Assembly (NCBI GenBank): GCA_014529385.2
Contig: CM043947.1
Span: 101,421,811-101,485,810, forward strand
Length of the DNA: 64,000 nt
Source of the DNA: Adiantum capillus-veneris
Lineage: Eukaryota; Streptophyta; Polypodiopsida; Polypodiales; Pteridaceae
Reading direction: 5' to 3'
Position numbers and translations under genes: made by a program. Shown piece by piece: positions 1 to 12,196 of this stretch; positions within the stretch are counted from its first letter, which is position 1; the number at the start of each line of letters is the position of its first letter. A model generated the notes under the pieces. It was not told the DNA's origin and searched no databases. It worked only from the letters and a program-made list of their open reading frames with translations.

Positions 1-1
1 G

Positions 2-148
2 GATTTGAAGGCTCACTACCAGCACGTCATGGACACCATGCTGGGTGGGGAGCGATTGTTTGAAGTTCTGGCATCAGATCAACCATTTGTCCTACCTTTG
101 GTACAAGGAAATGTACCGTTTGAAGTTTTAATCTATGTCCTAGTATAA
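2..148 (+). CDS. leader ORF upstream of gag (3' part)
   Basis: This open frame enters from the window edge and ends with TAA at 146-148, 84 bases before the gag ATG. Its last ~30 codons read ...GGERLFEVLASDQPFVLP... and end F-E-V plus hydrophobic residues. The same pattern (E/R-R-L-x-E-[IV]-L, then ...F-[DE]-V just before the stop) occurs in small ORFs at 9460-9678 and, on the minus strand, 12915-12694. Function is unknown. A leader ORF upstream of gag is known in some Tat (Ogre) elements, but I cannot say that this is that ORF. Confidence 0.5.
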   Translation, partial: DLKAHYQHVMDTMLGGERLFEVLASDQPFVLPLVQGNVPFEVLIYVLV

Positions 149-231
149 GAGGGTATACACGCCTCCTTGTAAAGAAGAAAAAAACTTTTGCAAGTTAAGC
201 AGTGTGTCTTTCTAGCTCTCTCTCAGTAATC

Positions 232-3200
232 ATGGCAAGTGTAGCATTTCCAACATTTAAAGGAAAGAAGGGGGAGGATTTGGTAACAGACTTCCTAGAT
301 GACTTTGAAGTAGCATGTGTAGTGAGCAACAAAGATACGGATGAATCCCGGGTTAGAATCTTTAAGCATCTCATGAAGCTAGAAGCTAGATCATGGTACA
401 ATGCACTTCCACAAGCAACCAAGGATGACTGGGAACCCTTAAAAACCGCTTTTAAGAGGCGCTTTGGGGGAGGTACCACTTCAGAAAAGTTGTGGGACAA
501 GTTGAGAGACTTGAAGCAGGAGGGTCTTTTAGAATATGCCACCTATGAGTCCAAATTTGTGGATTTGTGGGAACGGTGGGTTGAGTCACTGGCAAGGGGG
601 GAAGTTGCACCCGATTTCCTAAAAAAATATCGGTTCACACATGGCTTATGGCCGCTTCTCAAGGAGAAGGTGAAAGGTAGATTCCCGGCTACGTACGAGC
701 TAGCCGTTGAGATTGCTCACCTTAAGGACAAGAAGCTGCAAATGAAAGCCAAAGAAACCGAGTCAACAGAAGCAGGAACATCGCGTCGACCAACAACTAC
801 GACAACCACCATACCACCACCACCGGCTCTTGGGGTAAGAGATGACCAACAAGATATGTTGGCCCATATTACTAACCAACTGCAGAATTTTTCTGTCCAC
901 TTAATACAGCAAGGGAGGAGTCAAGAAAGAGATCGAGACCCTGGAAGAGTACGCCGACAAAACAGGGAGTATCATTGCTACAATTGCGGAGAAGACGGTC
1001 ACGGTATGTAATACTGTCCCAAACCATGGCAAAACTATAATAGAGGAGGTAGGAGGAACCAATTGTCACCCCCTAGAGAAAGAACACCCCCACCCCGAGC
1101 ACCACCCCCACCAACACAAATTCTACGTCCACCCCAGACATCACTACAAGCATCCATCCCACCTCTTCCACCAACCCCACCACCTGATCGCCCTGTAAAC
1201 ATCATAAGGCTAGAAGAGAAAGGAAAAGCCGTAGTAGTGGATCCACCCAGAGCAAAAGAGAGGGACAAGGGTAAGGAGAAGGTAACCTTTTTACAACCAC
1301 TTGAAGCCATGACTGTGAAAAGAGCTAGGAGGGAGAAAGCTACACAATCATATGATGAGAGAAGCATGAGAAGAGAAACTAGCAAGAGGCCATCCAGGCC
1401 ACGACGGAAATTGGGCATCACCGACTTCCAGCTAGGGGAAAGTTCTAAGCCCTATGATCTAACATTGGATGTGGCAGAGCAAGGACCGAAGATTACATGG
1501 CCATAGCTGCTACATCTTGCACCAAAAGTAAGGCGACAATGGTCTAAAATGGTAAGTACAAGACGCTCCAAAACAAAGGTAGCCGGAGCAATTTCAGGAT
1601 GCAACATGGATGACATCCTTCCAATTGTCGACGTAAACATAAAAGGAAAGAGGGTTGGAAACACCTACATTGATGGAGGTGCACAAATCTGTGTAATGAG
1701 TGAAGCTATGATGCTTCAATTAGGGCTCGAGGTTGACAGGCCTTCTCCATGCAAGGCAAAGATGGCAAACAACGCAAAAGTAAAGTGTGTGGGTGTGGTA
1801 AGTGCCGTGAAAATCAAAGCTTTCAACACTGAGGTAGAGGTAGATGTTTTTGTAATGCCTACTAAGGGGGAGGGGTATCCACTAATTTTGGGAAGGCCAT
1901 GGTTGATGGCCATGAAGGCAGAACAGGACTGGGGTACTGGCCTTCTACGCATGACCGGTAAGAAAGGGGAGACAATCTACTACGACATGAGGATTGGCAA
2001 GCAGAAGCAAATGAATCTGGAAACATCGACAGATGAAACCACTAGCGAATCTTCCAGTTCTGAGGAGGAGACCACATCCACCGACGAAAGTGACAGTTCC
2101 ATTGATGTGATGGGTATCATTATGAAGGATCCACAAAGGGTAAGCACAACTGGTGATCCATCACCAAAAGGGAAACCCAATGAAGAGGAGAGCAAATCAC
2201 CTGGCCTAGGAGGAAGTAGGTTGAAGGGTATGTTGTCTACGGAATTAACACTTAAGGAGAAAGATAGTTTTTTGCAAATGTTGATGGGATTTCCTAACCT
2301 GTTCATTGACAACTATGAAAGAATCACAGGCATTACAGTGGTGGAACATCATATTAAGCTGAAGGAAGGGGTAAAACCAGTTGTGCAAAAGCTACGACGA
2401 CTGGGGGTCATACAAGAAAAGGCACTCTTGGCCGAGGTAAGGAAACTGCTGGAGGCGGGATTCATCTATCCTGTAGAAAATTCAGAATGGGTGTCACCCA
2501 TAGTGGTGACGCCTAAAAAGAATGGTAAGTGGAGGGTCTATGTTGACTACAAACCACTAAATGCAGCTACAAAGAGAGACCACTTTCCTCTCCCTTTCTT
2601 GGATGAAATTCTGAATGAAGTAGCGGGTTTTGAATGCTATACCGTCTGTGATGGTTATTCAGGATACTTTCAAATACGCATAGCCTTGGAAGATCAAATA
2701 AAAACCACTTTTATCATGCCATGGGGTTGTTTTGCATACAGGGTTATGCCATTTGGTCTCACAAATGCACCTGCCACATTCCAAAGATATGTCACATATG
2801 TTTTTCAACCGTTCTTTGGAACATCCATAAGAGTGTTCATTGATGATTTTTGTATATATAGCTCCCGTATTTCACATTTAGAAAAGGTAACTGAAGGTTT
2901 GGCCAGGTTGTAGAGCCTAGGTGGGCAATTAAATGTGGATAAATGTCACATTGGGGAGAGTAAAGTCATTCTACTAGGCCATGAAATTTCAGCAAGAGGT
3001 ATCAACGCCGACCCAAGTAAGGTGTCCGTACTCATAGCCATACCTTCACCAACGACCGCACGTCAACTGGTCTCTTTTCTACAGAAGCTGAGGTACTTAA
3101 GTAGATTCATACATCTACTATCACAACTTGTTCTACCACTGCAACAACTCACTCAAAGATCAACTTTTACTTGGGATGAGGAAAGCGAACATCACTACAA

Positions 3201-5484
3201 CAAGGTAAAGGAGGTCTTAGCCACTCTGCCGACTATCTCACCACCTAAGTGGGATGAAAAATTCTATGTCACCTCAAGTGTTGGTGATGACTCATTGGGG
3301 GCTGTGCTACTCCAAAAGGATACGACGACATCTTTCATGAGGCCAATCTACTTCTCTAGTCGAATGATGTCAGCAGTAGAGAAAGGTTTCACCCATGTGG
3401 AACACTTAGTCCTAGCTCTTAGATTTGCAACTACAAAGTTTAGGTCATATTTGCTGCCTAAGCAATTTGTGATTCTAACCACGGATGAAATATTTCCCTA
3501 CGTTGTACAACACATGGATGTGTCTACTAGAATTACTAAATGGCTAGTTCGTCTACAAGAGTTTGACTACACGGTACAGGTAGAAAGCACGAGAAGGGCA
3601 AGTTTGGGGGGACTCATGACCTACCAAGTCTTTGAAAGGAAGGAGAAGCAATCTAAGGAAGGAGAAGTCCGATTACCTCCAGTACCACCGATGGTAGAAG
3701 GAGCATACTCTCTCTACTTTGATGGAGCCTACAAGAGAGTGTCCGACAAAGCAGCTGCAGGCATAGTGGTCTTTGATGACAAAGGGACAAAGGTATTTTC
3801 GTTGGGCCAATTGTTAGATTCACATTCTAACAATGAAGCTGAGTATGCAGCACTAACCAAGGGTCTACAATGGTGCGTCTCGCAAGGTGTACAACGCCTT
3901 AATGTATTTGGGGATGCTCTACTTCTGGTAAGGCAAGTAAATGGAGCATGGACATGCAAGAATCCTAGTTTAAGGACTCACTTAAGTGGTGTAAAAACCT
4001 TGTTGGGTAAGTTTGAAGAAGTTCAAATACACCATATCCCAAGGGCTCAAAACCAAGAAGCAGATGCCCTAGCAAGTGAAAGACTACAGGAAGTGGTGGT
4101 TGGAGCAATAAAACTAAAGCTCCCTCTATTTCAAGGAAGTGATGCCTTGCCTGACATCATGCATTTTTTGGAAACAGGGGAATGCCCATCAGATTTAACA
4201 AAGGGACAGAAGCAATGGCTGACGCGGAAGGCCACAAGGTATCGACTCATCAATGACGGTTTGTACTATAAGGGTAAGGACCAAATACTCAGGAAGGTCC
4301 CTCTCTCTCAGGAAATCACGGGAGTAATTGCTAGTTTTCACGACGGGGTTTGTGGTGGTCACTTTGCCCTAGAAATAACAAGTAAGAAAATCTTGCAGGC
4401 AGGCTTCATATGGCCTAGCCTCAACCGTGATGTACACCATTGGTGCAAAACGTGTAAGTTGTGTCAAAAGGCCGGCACTAGGTCACTTATGCCTGAACTA
4501 CAGACACCTATTCTCTCATATGGCCCATTTGAAAAATGGGGTATCGATGCCATTGGGCCATTACCTAGGGCCAACTCAGGAAAATTCTACATTATCATGG
4601 GGGTCGACTACATGACTAGATGGGCAGAGGCTACATCCACCACTAGAATCACAACGGTAGAGGTAGCTAAATTTATCTACGAGCACATATGCTGTAGGTT
4701 TGGCACACCTTTAGAGATCATCTCTGATAGAGGGCCAGGTTTCAGAGCAGACTTGGTAGGAGAATTAATGCAGAAACTGGGCATTACAAGAAGGCACTCT
4801 TCACCATATTACCCTCAATGTAATGGCCTAGTTGAAAAGGTAAATGGAATGGTTTCTAAAATTTTTACCAAGCACGTAAACAATCATCCTGGAGACTGGG
4901 ATAAGTATCTACTACCAGCTTTATGGGCCTACAGAACTTCATTTCATACATCCTTGGGATTCACACCGTATCATCTAGTATTTGGTAAGGAAGCAATCTT
5001 GCCCATTGAAGTGCAACTACAAAGTCTCAGAGTAATGGCAGGCCAACTTCAACAACCCAACATGCATTTGAGAGATCACATCATCAACTTGGAAAGACTG
5101 CAGCTGGACAGAGAAGAAGCAATAAATTATTATGCAGCACAAGCAGAGCATAGATGGCTTAGCTTTAAGGAGCATCTCCGGAAAAAAGAATTGAAGAAAG
5201 GAATGTTGGTGCTCCGCTATGACAATCGCTTCGACACGCGCAAGGATAAGAAACTCCTGCTCCGATGGAAAGGCCCTTTCATCATCAGGAAAAAGTATGC
5301 CAATAAAAGCTACCAGCTTATGGAGGCTGATGGAAAACTTCATAAAACCAGGGTAAATAGTTGGCGACTTAAACCTTATTTTCTTCGATTTGACCAGGCT
5401 CCACCAATTGACATTCCAGATGAGGACACACCATCAGCCGACACCTCCGACGATAATGATCAAACAGATGAGCTAGGGACATGA
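232..5484 (+). pseudogene. gag-pol polyprotein of gypsy-1, three nonsense codons
   Basis: One frame of 1750 codons, starting at MASVAFPTF. Order: retrotransposon gag domain (codons ~10-180); CCHC zinc knuckle CYNCGEDGHGM-stop-YC (~249-262); retropepsin with D-G-G-A at ~481 and LILGRPW; RT with VFIDD (catalytic Asp pair ~871-872) and MPFGLTNAPATFQ; a degenerate classical RNase H; a second RNase H starting at YFDGAY (~1164) with NNEAEYAAL, GDALLLV and EADALA; integrase with an HHCC finger, then D (WGIDAIG), D (SDRGPGF) and E (GLVEKVNG), and a C-terminal domain. The only breaks are TAA at 1009 inside the zinc knuckle, TAG at 1504 and TAG at 2911. Each fits a CAA/CAG (Gln) codon changed by C to T. 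There is no frameshift in 5.2 kb, so decay is recent or slow. The protein would assemble virus-like particles, copy the RNA and integrate the DNA. Confidence 0.93.
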
Positions 5485-5496
5485 ATGCCTCTAGCC

Positions 5497-5508
5497 AAAA
5501 GGGGAGGG
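5497..5508 (+). other. polypurine tract of gypsy-1
   Basis: AAAAGGGGAGGG sits just after the pol stop and four bases before the TG that opens the 3' LTR. This is the expected place for the plus-strand primer. Confidence 0.8.
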
Positions 5509-5512
5509 CTAA

Positions 5513-6824
5513 TGATGGGGGCTTTTCACAAGCCAAGCTCCCATACCCCCCTTCTCTCTTCCCCACCCCATGAAAACCCCCTCTTAGGGAGGGAGTGATA
5601 AAAGGCATTGAAAAAAGTAAGAAAAAAATAAAGTATGATTATGTAAATATATAAGAAAGGTAAAATAGGCCACCTCATGCCTGCGGGGTAGCCCATCCCC
5701 ACCTTGCCTCCTTTTTCTTCACTGTTGCCCCGCCGTGTGTCCCTTTTCCTCTCCTCCACTCAAAAGGTCAACCCCCTCTCTCTTCCCCTTGTCCTTTCTC
5801 CTTTCTCTCTCCCCTCAAGCTACCCCACCTCTCACCAATAATGCATTATAACTCACCAATAATGCACCCTAACTCACATGCAACTTACCCTATCTTCCAA
5901 AATAGTATACCCCACCCCCTCTTTCTCTCTCCTATCATATTCCATGACCCAAATACCCCCCTCTCTCTCTAAAGGGCGCCATGTCTCTTGTCTTGTAGCT
6001 AAATAACCTCCCCCACACTCACACACACTCAGTTTCACTGAAAAAGGTGTCCACAGATCCATCCCCACCCGGTGGTTACCTGATTTTTCTTGTGTTCACA
6101 CACATCTGCACACAGATTCACCTCTAAACACACTCCCCTCTCTCCCCTCTTGTAATTACTTTATTCTCCATGTGACCTCTCACTTTTTTTCATCAACCCA
6201 TCTCTCTCTCTTAGTATCTCTCTCATGAGATTGCTGTTCTGGCACATATACACACAGCCAGACAAGTGGGGCCCACAGTCACATGGCCTATGTAGATAAT
6301 GATTTCTTCATTTCTAAATTCTAGAATTTCTCCCTCCTCCTCCCCTATATAAAGAGGGGTCACCATCACACTAAGGACACACACAACATCACCAAAGAAC
6401 ACACTATGCACTGTGTGTGCCTAGTGCACACACACACACCCACACCATCACCATCACCGCAATCACCATGCTTGTCTTGAGCATGACCTCTACACCCTTG
6501 GCTATGGAAGATGAAGGGCAACTAAATGAAGGATGATGGCCATAACCCTCGTGCGAGTCTTCGCCATCAACTCCCACCTATCCGCCATGTGCTCTACCAC
6601 TCTCTCCCTTCCCATTCCCCTACCCTATGCTCCCCATTTCATCGCCTTATTCTCTAAATAAAGCTTGAGGTTTTGTGAGTATGTTTTCTTGCAATGTTTT
6701 GCCCATGTGAGGTGTGCAGAATCGCCACCTAGTCTTGTGTTTGGAGTGAGCTTGTGTATGTGTGAAGGGTGTGCGGATTCGCCATCCTTTTGTGGTGCCT
6801 AAGTACTAAGCCTCTATACCCCCT

Positions 6825-6865
<41 letters not shown>

Positions 6866-7082
6866 ACTTGATCTCATTCCCTTTCCTCTTCATCATTGCT
6901 CCCAAGCATCCATCTCTCTTGGATGAAACCTTTGTTATGGTGATGTGTTGTTTGCGTCCTAGCCGCTGAAGCTAGGTGATGCCCCCTGTTTGCTTTACCA
7001 TGACAGGCTCGAGGCGCGCCATTCGGTCCCCGGTGTTTTAGAGGCCGTCGGGGGTTCGGGGTTCGCTTTGCTCCCATCAGCA
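5513..7082 (+). repeat. 3' LTR 'A' of gypsy-1
   Basis: The LTR runs from TGATGGGGGC to ...CATCAGCA, about 1570 bp. It is CT-rich, with a TATA box (CTATATAAAG, 6345-6354), a poly-A signal (AATAAA, 6657-6662) and a (CT)n tract at ~6836-6863. Its last ~180 bp (6900-7082) reappear inverted at 13511-13690, which helped set the 3' border. After 7082 the sequence becomes LTR B. The 5-bp target duplication would be ACGTG, but its other copy is outside the window. Confidence 0.82.
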
Positions 7083-7691
7083 ACGTGGGTGTTTTCTTGT
7101 GATAATTATGTAGAGAGTTCATCATGAAGACCATCTTTTGGGGCCACTCCACGTGGTGGCGGGATGCATTATTGGAAAAAGTTGAGTGCCAGGTGTGCGG
7201 ATGATGCAAAAAGGTGACAACTATGCACTGCGAGGTCAGTTTTTGGCATGTTCGGGGTCAGATTGTGGTCATCTAAAAGGCCAAGGGTGCCCAAGTAATA
7301 AAGCTAAGTGTGGGAACTAAAAAACCTGAGAGAAGACCAGAAACAACGTGGAGAAGAGAGGAGGAACAGCCGCAACTGTGTTTTTGCTCATTTTTGGAGC
7401 TTGTTCGGCCGTAAACTGCTCATCCGAGGTCGGATTTGAGCACTTTGACAGTGTAGACTAGGGTTTTGGGCCGTTCCGGACGCGATGGCGTTGTCCATTT
7501 TGCCAAATTTCTCCCTATTTTTTTCTGTTTTGGCTATGTAAGTTTCTCCTATGAGCGAAGCTTCTGCTCCAGTTTGTGATTGTATCTAGCATATTTTACC
7601 CATATTGTGTGAGCTTTTTGCCCCATTGGTGTTGGCCCAAGCTCATTTATATCTAAACATCAGAAATTCTCCTCTTTTGAGCTGAATTTTT

Positions 7692-7728
<37 letters not shown>

Positions 7729-7905
7729 TCTGTGTGGAGTGGGTAAGCGGATAGTCTCTCTCCTCTCGCTCCATCGATGTGTTCCCTGTCTCGGCCAGGT
7801 GTGTTGTGTCAGCCGAGTGGTGCCCCATAGTTTGTGTGTGTATCTTCCCAAGACTGTGTGTCGGGTCGTTATAGAGGCGTTCTGTGTGTTTCCATCTCGC
7901 TCACA
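7083..7905 (+). repeat. 5' LTR 'B', right-hand portion
   Basis: It matches 16663-17310, 51096-51374 and 52217-52582 plus 59618-60116. The border ...CGCTCACA at 7905 is shared with 60116, after which the sequences diverge (internal region here, flank there). It contains a (GT)n tract at 7692-7727. Confidence 0.85.
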
Positions 7906-8203
7906 TTCTTTTAACGCCCCCACGGAGGATCTTCTTCGAGTACCTTCTGCTTCGAGCTTGAAGCTTCGAGATTCGGGATTACAGGTTGCATGTTACAAAT
8001 TATAGGTTACAGGTTACATGAACAGATACAGGTATAGGTGATTCACATAGGTACAGGTAGCTGGAGTACAGTGATATACTAGCAGTGCTGTCACTTGCAG
8101 TGGTTGTGGGTATGCATCATTTGGCGCCTGTTTGAGCGCATTGTCTGCTGGATTATACGTTACTTTGTGGAAACTGCCATTGTACACCTTTGTGGAGCCA
8201 TAC
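7906..8203 (+). other. leader of gypsy-2, no gene
   Basis: Untranslated start of the internal region between the 5' LTR and the solo LTR. I could not recognise a primer-binding site. It ends with CATAC (8199-8203), the left target duplication of the solo LTR. Confidence 0.6.
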
Positions 8204-9005
8204 TATTAAGTATGGAGCCTGATTTACCCTTGTAATTTTTTGTGGTAAAAGCGCACATTTGTAAGGCCCCCATTATGAGAAGAAGCCATCGTGCGTGAAG
8301 GAAAATCACTCACGCGAAACCAAAATTTTCACGGACAAGAATCAGGGGCAACTTTAAAGGCCTCGGGGGCGGAGGCCCCCAAGACTTTTTTTTTCGCCAG
8401 AATATTTTTTTTCGCCGGAATATTATGGCCGGGCGGCGGCCGGAAAATGGTCGGAAAACAACCGGTCGGTTGGCCGGTGGTCGGAAGTCAATGGCCGGTG
8501 GCCGGTGGTCAGAAGTCAATGGCCGGTGGCCGGTAGCCGAATTCAATGGCCGGTGGCCGAATTCAAAAGCGGACTTGTCTTCTCAAGGGCGGCCACACAT
8601 GGGCGGATTGGAGGGTCCGATTTGGACTTATTCGCACAAGGGCGGCTACACATGGCTGCCTCTCATTAGAGAGGGCAGCCCTTTTGGCTTATAAAAGGAG
8701 GCCATTTCTACACACATTTCATAGTGTGAAGTTGATGCAACAAGGTGAGTGTGAGGTCGTGAGAGTGAAGCAAGGCGGGAGATCTATCAAGGGTTTAATC
8801 CCTTTGTAAACTACTTCTTCTTTTGAATTGCTAAAGCCATTGAGTGGCTTCTTTCCCGTGGATGTAGCCCACATTGGGTGAACCACGTATATCGTGTGTA
8901 CTCTCTCTCTCTCTCTACTCTATAATCTCTTGTGTGTGAAATCTATCTCTCTCCATTAAGTAATCTACTCAAAAATCTATTTAGCTACGTCTTATTTTCC
9001 TAACA
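8204..9005 (+). repeat. solo LTR 'C' (copia), TSD CATAC
   Basis: 802 bp matching the LTRs of the copia elements at 42140 and 60884. It ends CCTAACA and is flanked by CATAC on both sides (8199-8203, 9006-9010), so it is a clean solo LTR from LTR-LTR recombination. The first dinucleotide is TA rather than TG, a G-to-A change. A TATA-like TATAAAAG precedes the conserved 3' portion. Confidence 0.93.
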
Positions 9006-9459
9006 CATACTTGGTTTTATTTGGCAGTCCCAGCCATTTCTGAGACTTGGTCTGGAAGATAGTCATTTCTGAGACTTGACTATATGCGATTTGCATAAGC
9101 CTTCATGTGAGGGTCGATAGCGTGAGGTTTTATTTATCCGGGGGGGTTCTCAAATGTGGAGATCCTTTCGGTGATACAGGTAGCTGGAGCACCCTTTTCG
9201 TGACCTCGCCATAGGCTATGTACTAGTGATTCCTACTTGATGCTCGGGTTCTATTGTTGGTAGTTTATGCATACATAGACAGTCTATATTTTGGGTTCAC
9301 ACTGCTCTACTTCTGGGGAAACTCTGCCAAAATTTTTCCAAGTTATGATGGCTGGTCTTTTGGTCTTTTAAGGCATTTATGCTGTTATGCTGCTGAAATT
9401 TTGGCAAAATCAAAGGATAAGTCAGGTGTGCCTTCTTCAGAGATTCATGGTTGTCTTTA

Positions 9460-9678
9460 ATGGATGATCAAAATGGCCCTCAATTCACTCCTTTTCATTT
9501 AACTCAGAGAATCCAGATAAATGTTCATGTATCCAAGAAGATTTTTTTCCAGCAGCGCATAGTCTTTATGTTCGAGCCAAGAAGATTACGAGAGATCCTG
9601 GAATGTCCTTTGCCTGTTGTAATTTCGATGATTAACTATGAAAACTCATTTGATGTGCATGTGTTTGTCCTTATCTAA
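9460..9678 (+). CDS. small leader ORF of gypsy-2 (72 aa), conserved
   Basis: It starts MDDQNGPQF and contains VSKKIFFQQRIVFMF, RRLREILE and a final FDVHVFVLI before TAA; gag begins 105 bases later. The minus-strand ORF at 12915-12694 (73 aa) has an equivalent start (MNNHNPHRG), FQQRIVFLF, ERLNEILLS and FDVSVVIH. The two differ at many bases but keep the reading frame, start and stop, which suggests a selected protein. QQR followed by hydrophobic residues, and a last hydrophobic strand, recall a ubiquitin-like fold, but this is only an impression. Function unknown. Confidence 0.55.
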   Translation: MDDQNGPQFTPFHLTQRIQINVHVSKKIFFQQRIVFMFEPRRLREILECPLPVVISMINYENSFDVHVFVLI

Positions 9679-9782
9679 AGCTTGAGCGCCATTGAAGTTT
9701 CTGGGGACTGAGTCAGTCAAAAGTTTTGGGTTCTTGCACGTGTGTTTGAAGGGGTTCTCAAAGCATCGTAACTTGGGTAGCC

Positions 9783-12143
9783 ATGGATTTCTCTTATCCG
9801 GAGTTTCATGGAAGAAGTGATGAAGATGTGGAATAATTTTTGGAAGAGATGGAAGTTGCCTGCATTAGCAACCAAATTCATGACCCTGCGCAGATATTAC
9901 GTCTTCTCCAAATTTGTTTGAAGAGTGATGCACGAGTTTGGTCCAAAGCATTTGAAGAGGAGTTGTGTGGGGATGATCCACCTGTAAGATTGAGTTGGGA
10001 CAATCTAAGGCATGGATTGGAAGTGGAGTTTGTGAAGACAGAAGATCCTGACAAAGTGTGGCAAGAAGTATAGGCTTTGGTGCAAAAGGAAGGTGAGCCA
10101 GTAGATACATACATACGTAAGTTTTCATTGCCATGGGAGCGGATGTGCAAGGCCTTAGCACCACAAGTACCCCCGCCTGACATGATGAAGAAGGACAGAT
10201 TCTTGACTGGTCTTTGGGAGAATATACGTTGGAGAGTGGATCTAAAGAAGCCTAGGACATATGAAGATGCACTAGAGGTGGCAAGGAACAAAGAGTGGAA
10301 GCTGAGGAAAATGAGCCAGTTAGGGGTGGAGTCTTCGTCCATGAGGTCTGAATTTCAGCCTATGGATTCTTCGCAAGGTCGCATGCCAGGGGTTCATCAT
10401 GAACCAGTGGTTTTTGTTACTCCTCAGGTTATGCGAGCAGTGGTCACTACATCAGTGCAAGATGATGGGTTAAGGCAAGACATGAGGAAAGTGGTAGATT
10501 TAATGAAGAATCTCGGCCTAAACATGCTAGGTCAAGTGGGAAATAATCAAGGTCGAGGGAGGTATGCAAATCAGCCAGGAGGTGAAGAAAGACCTAGGAA
10601 TGGTGTTGGACAAAGTAATGGTAGGTTCTGGAGGCAGACGCCCACATGTTATAATTGTGGAGAGTTGGGACACATCAGACCACAATGTGATAAGCCACCA
10701 AGGATGGGGGGAGACATGTATCCATTGCCAAGACAGGTGCTAACTAAGTCAAATGATTATGGCATCGAAATTAAGGGAGAACAAGGAACCAGTGGGTTAA
10801 CCCAGGAGGAAAAGGGAAAGACAAAAGTGTTAAGTGTGGTTACCTTAGAGAAGACATCAAAGCTAGAGGATACATTAGTGATGCCTATTGGGAAGAGGAC
10901 CACAGAGGAAAAGGAAGGAAGAAGTGCCCCAGGTCCTAGTAGGAAGAAGGGAAAGAGTCATGAAAGCGAGGATGTCAAGGCCAAGAGCAAAAGGAGGGCT
11001 CGTCGCAAGTTTCATGTGTCAGATTTTCCACTAGGGGATGGGCAATTAAGCTATGACTTGAAGGAGGATCTGACAAGCAGGAAGGCGGATGTTACTTTTG
11101 GGCAGCTCATAGAGATGGTTCCTAAGCTAAAGCGACAGTGGAAGAGGATGGTTAACCCAATGGAGAAAGAACTAGAGAGAGGTTCGGTGAAGGTGTTGGC
11201 AATGGATGAGCTACCAGACATTTGGCCAATAGTAGATGTGTGGCACAAAAGAAAAAATCTGGGACAAGGTTATGTGGATGGTGGAGCCCAAATATGTGTC
11301 ATAACACACTCATGTGTTGAGAAGATGGGTCTTATAGTGACTGGGGTGTCAGGCTTCCGGATCAGATTGGCAAACCATCAGAAAGTAAAATGCTTGGGTG
11401 TTGTAAAGAGCTTAGAAGTGGAGGCATATGATGCAAAGGCAGTGGTTGATTTTCATGTGATGCCAACGGGGTTGGGAGCATATTATATCATACTAGGTAG
11501 ACCATGGTTACGTCCAGTGGGAGTTGTTCAAGATTGGCGACGTGGTATGATTAGCCTCTATGCAAAGAAAGGTGCCAAGAAGCTTTATAATATGGACACA
11601 AGGAAACGATTGAAGGATCTCTATGAAGATGAGGATGAGTCTAGTGATGAAGACTATTCCACAGTGTCTGACGAGGATAGTGATAGTACTACCAACAGTG
11701 ATGAGGATGCTGATGTTGCATTCCTTTTGATGGACAAAGAAATCCAAGAGTCTGGTTTAGTTGCATTTGCAAATGAGATTGAAGATGAAAGTGGAGGGCC
11801 TTATGAAGTGATTGAAGGGATGATGCAAACCAAGGTTGAATTGTCAAGGAAGCAGGAATTGATGACACAAATGATCAATGGAGACCTCTCAGCTATGGAG
11901 AAGGAGATATATTTGCACATGCAGGTCTATGCCAAAGTCATTGATGGTTTTCTTGATGCAAAGTTGATATATGGCATCTCTACTAGTTTTCCTTGGAAAC
12001 CAGGTGGAACCTTGATTAAGCTTTTGATCCAAGGAATGCCAAGTGTTTTTGTGTGGAAACCAGGTGGAACCTTGATTAAGATTTTGATCAAAGGAAGGCC
12101 AAGTGTTTTTGTGTGGGATCCAGGTGGAATGAGCATCTACTAG
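9783..12143 (+). pseudogene. gag-protease ORF of gypsy-2, two nonsense codons
   Basis: The frame starts MDFSYPEFHGRSDEDVE and runs 786 codons, with TAA at 9834 and TAG at 10071, both fitting Gln codons. It has a gag domain, a CCHC knuckle (CYNCGELGHIRPQC, ~10648-10689), a basic linker, a retropepsin (YVDGGAQICV, then YIILGRPWL) and an acidic Asp/Ser/Glu stretch. The frame then ends without RT or integrase. The last ~45 codons include a 20-codon unit (KPGGTLIK...PSVFVW) repeated in tandem and end PGGMSIY. A closely related ending (PGEMSIY) occurs at 51843 in another LTR-B element, so this end is a family feature. Virus-like particles could be made, but not DNA copies. Confidence 0.88.
11994..12113 (+). 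repeat. two 60-bp in-frame tandem units at the end of the gypsy-2 ORF
   Basis: Units 11994-12053 and 12054-12113 differ at a few positions. A third, partial unit follows. The 60-bp length preserves the reading frame. Confidence 0.85.
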
Positions 12144-12196
12144 TGTTGTTGTTGCTGAGCATGAATGCTCTAGCAGGCTAGGGGATGGGCAAATTA

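Larger units (their letters stand above)
1..7082 (+). mobile_element. Ty3/gypsy element, Tat lineage (gypsy-1), 5' end outside window
   Basis: The element contains the end of a leader ORF, a gag-protease-RT-RNaseH-second RNaseH-integrase reading frame, a polypurine tract and a 3' LTR. The 5' LTR lies left of the window. The right end (LTR ...TCAGCA at 7082) abuts sequence that is the middle of LTR B, seen uninterrupted at 16663 and 52217, so the element inserted into an LTR-B copy. The extra archaeal-type RNase H between RT-RNaseH and integrase is the known hallmark of the Tat lineage. Three nonsense codons make it non-coding as it stands. Confidence 0.93.

Noticed and set aside
1063-1506. 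Proline-rich frame as a separate protein
   Set aside because: It is in the same frame as gag and protease and is simply the linker between two nonsense codons.
8291-8809. Open frames of ~80-90 codons inside LTR C (also at 35827, 42178, 47009, 60971)
   Set aside because: They occur in every LTR-C copy in overlapping frames and come from the GGCCGGTGG minisatellite; no sign of a protein.
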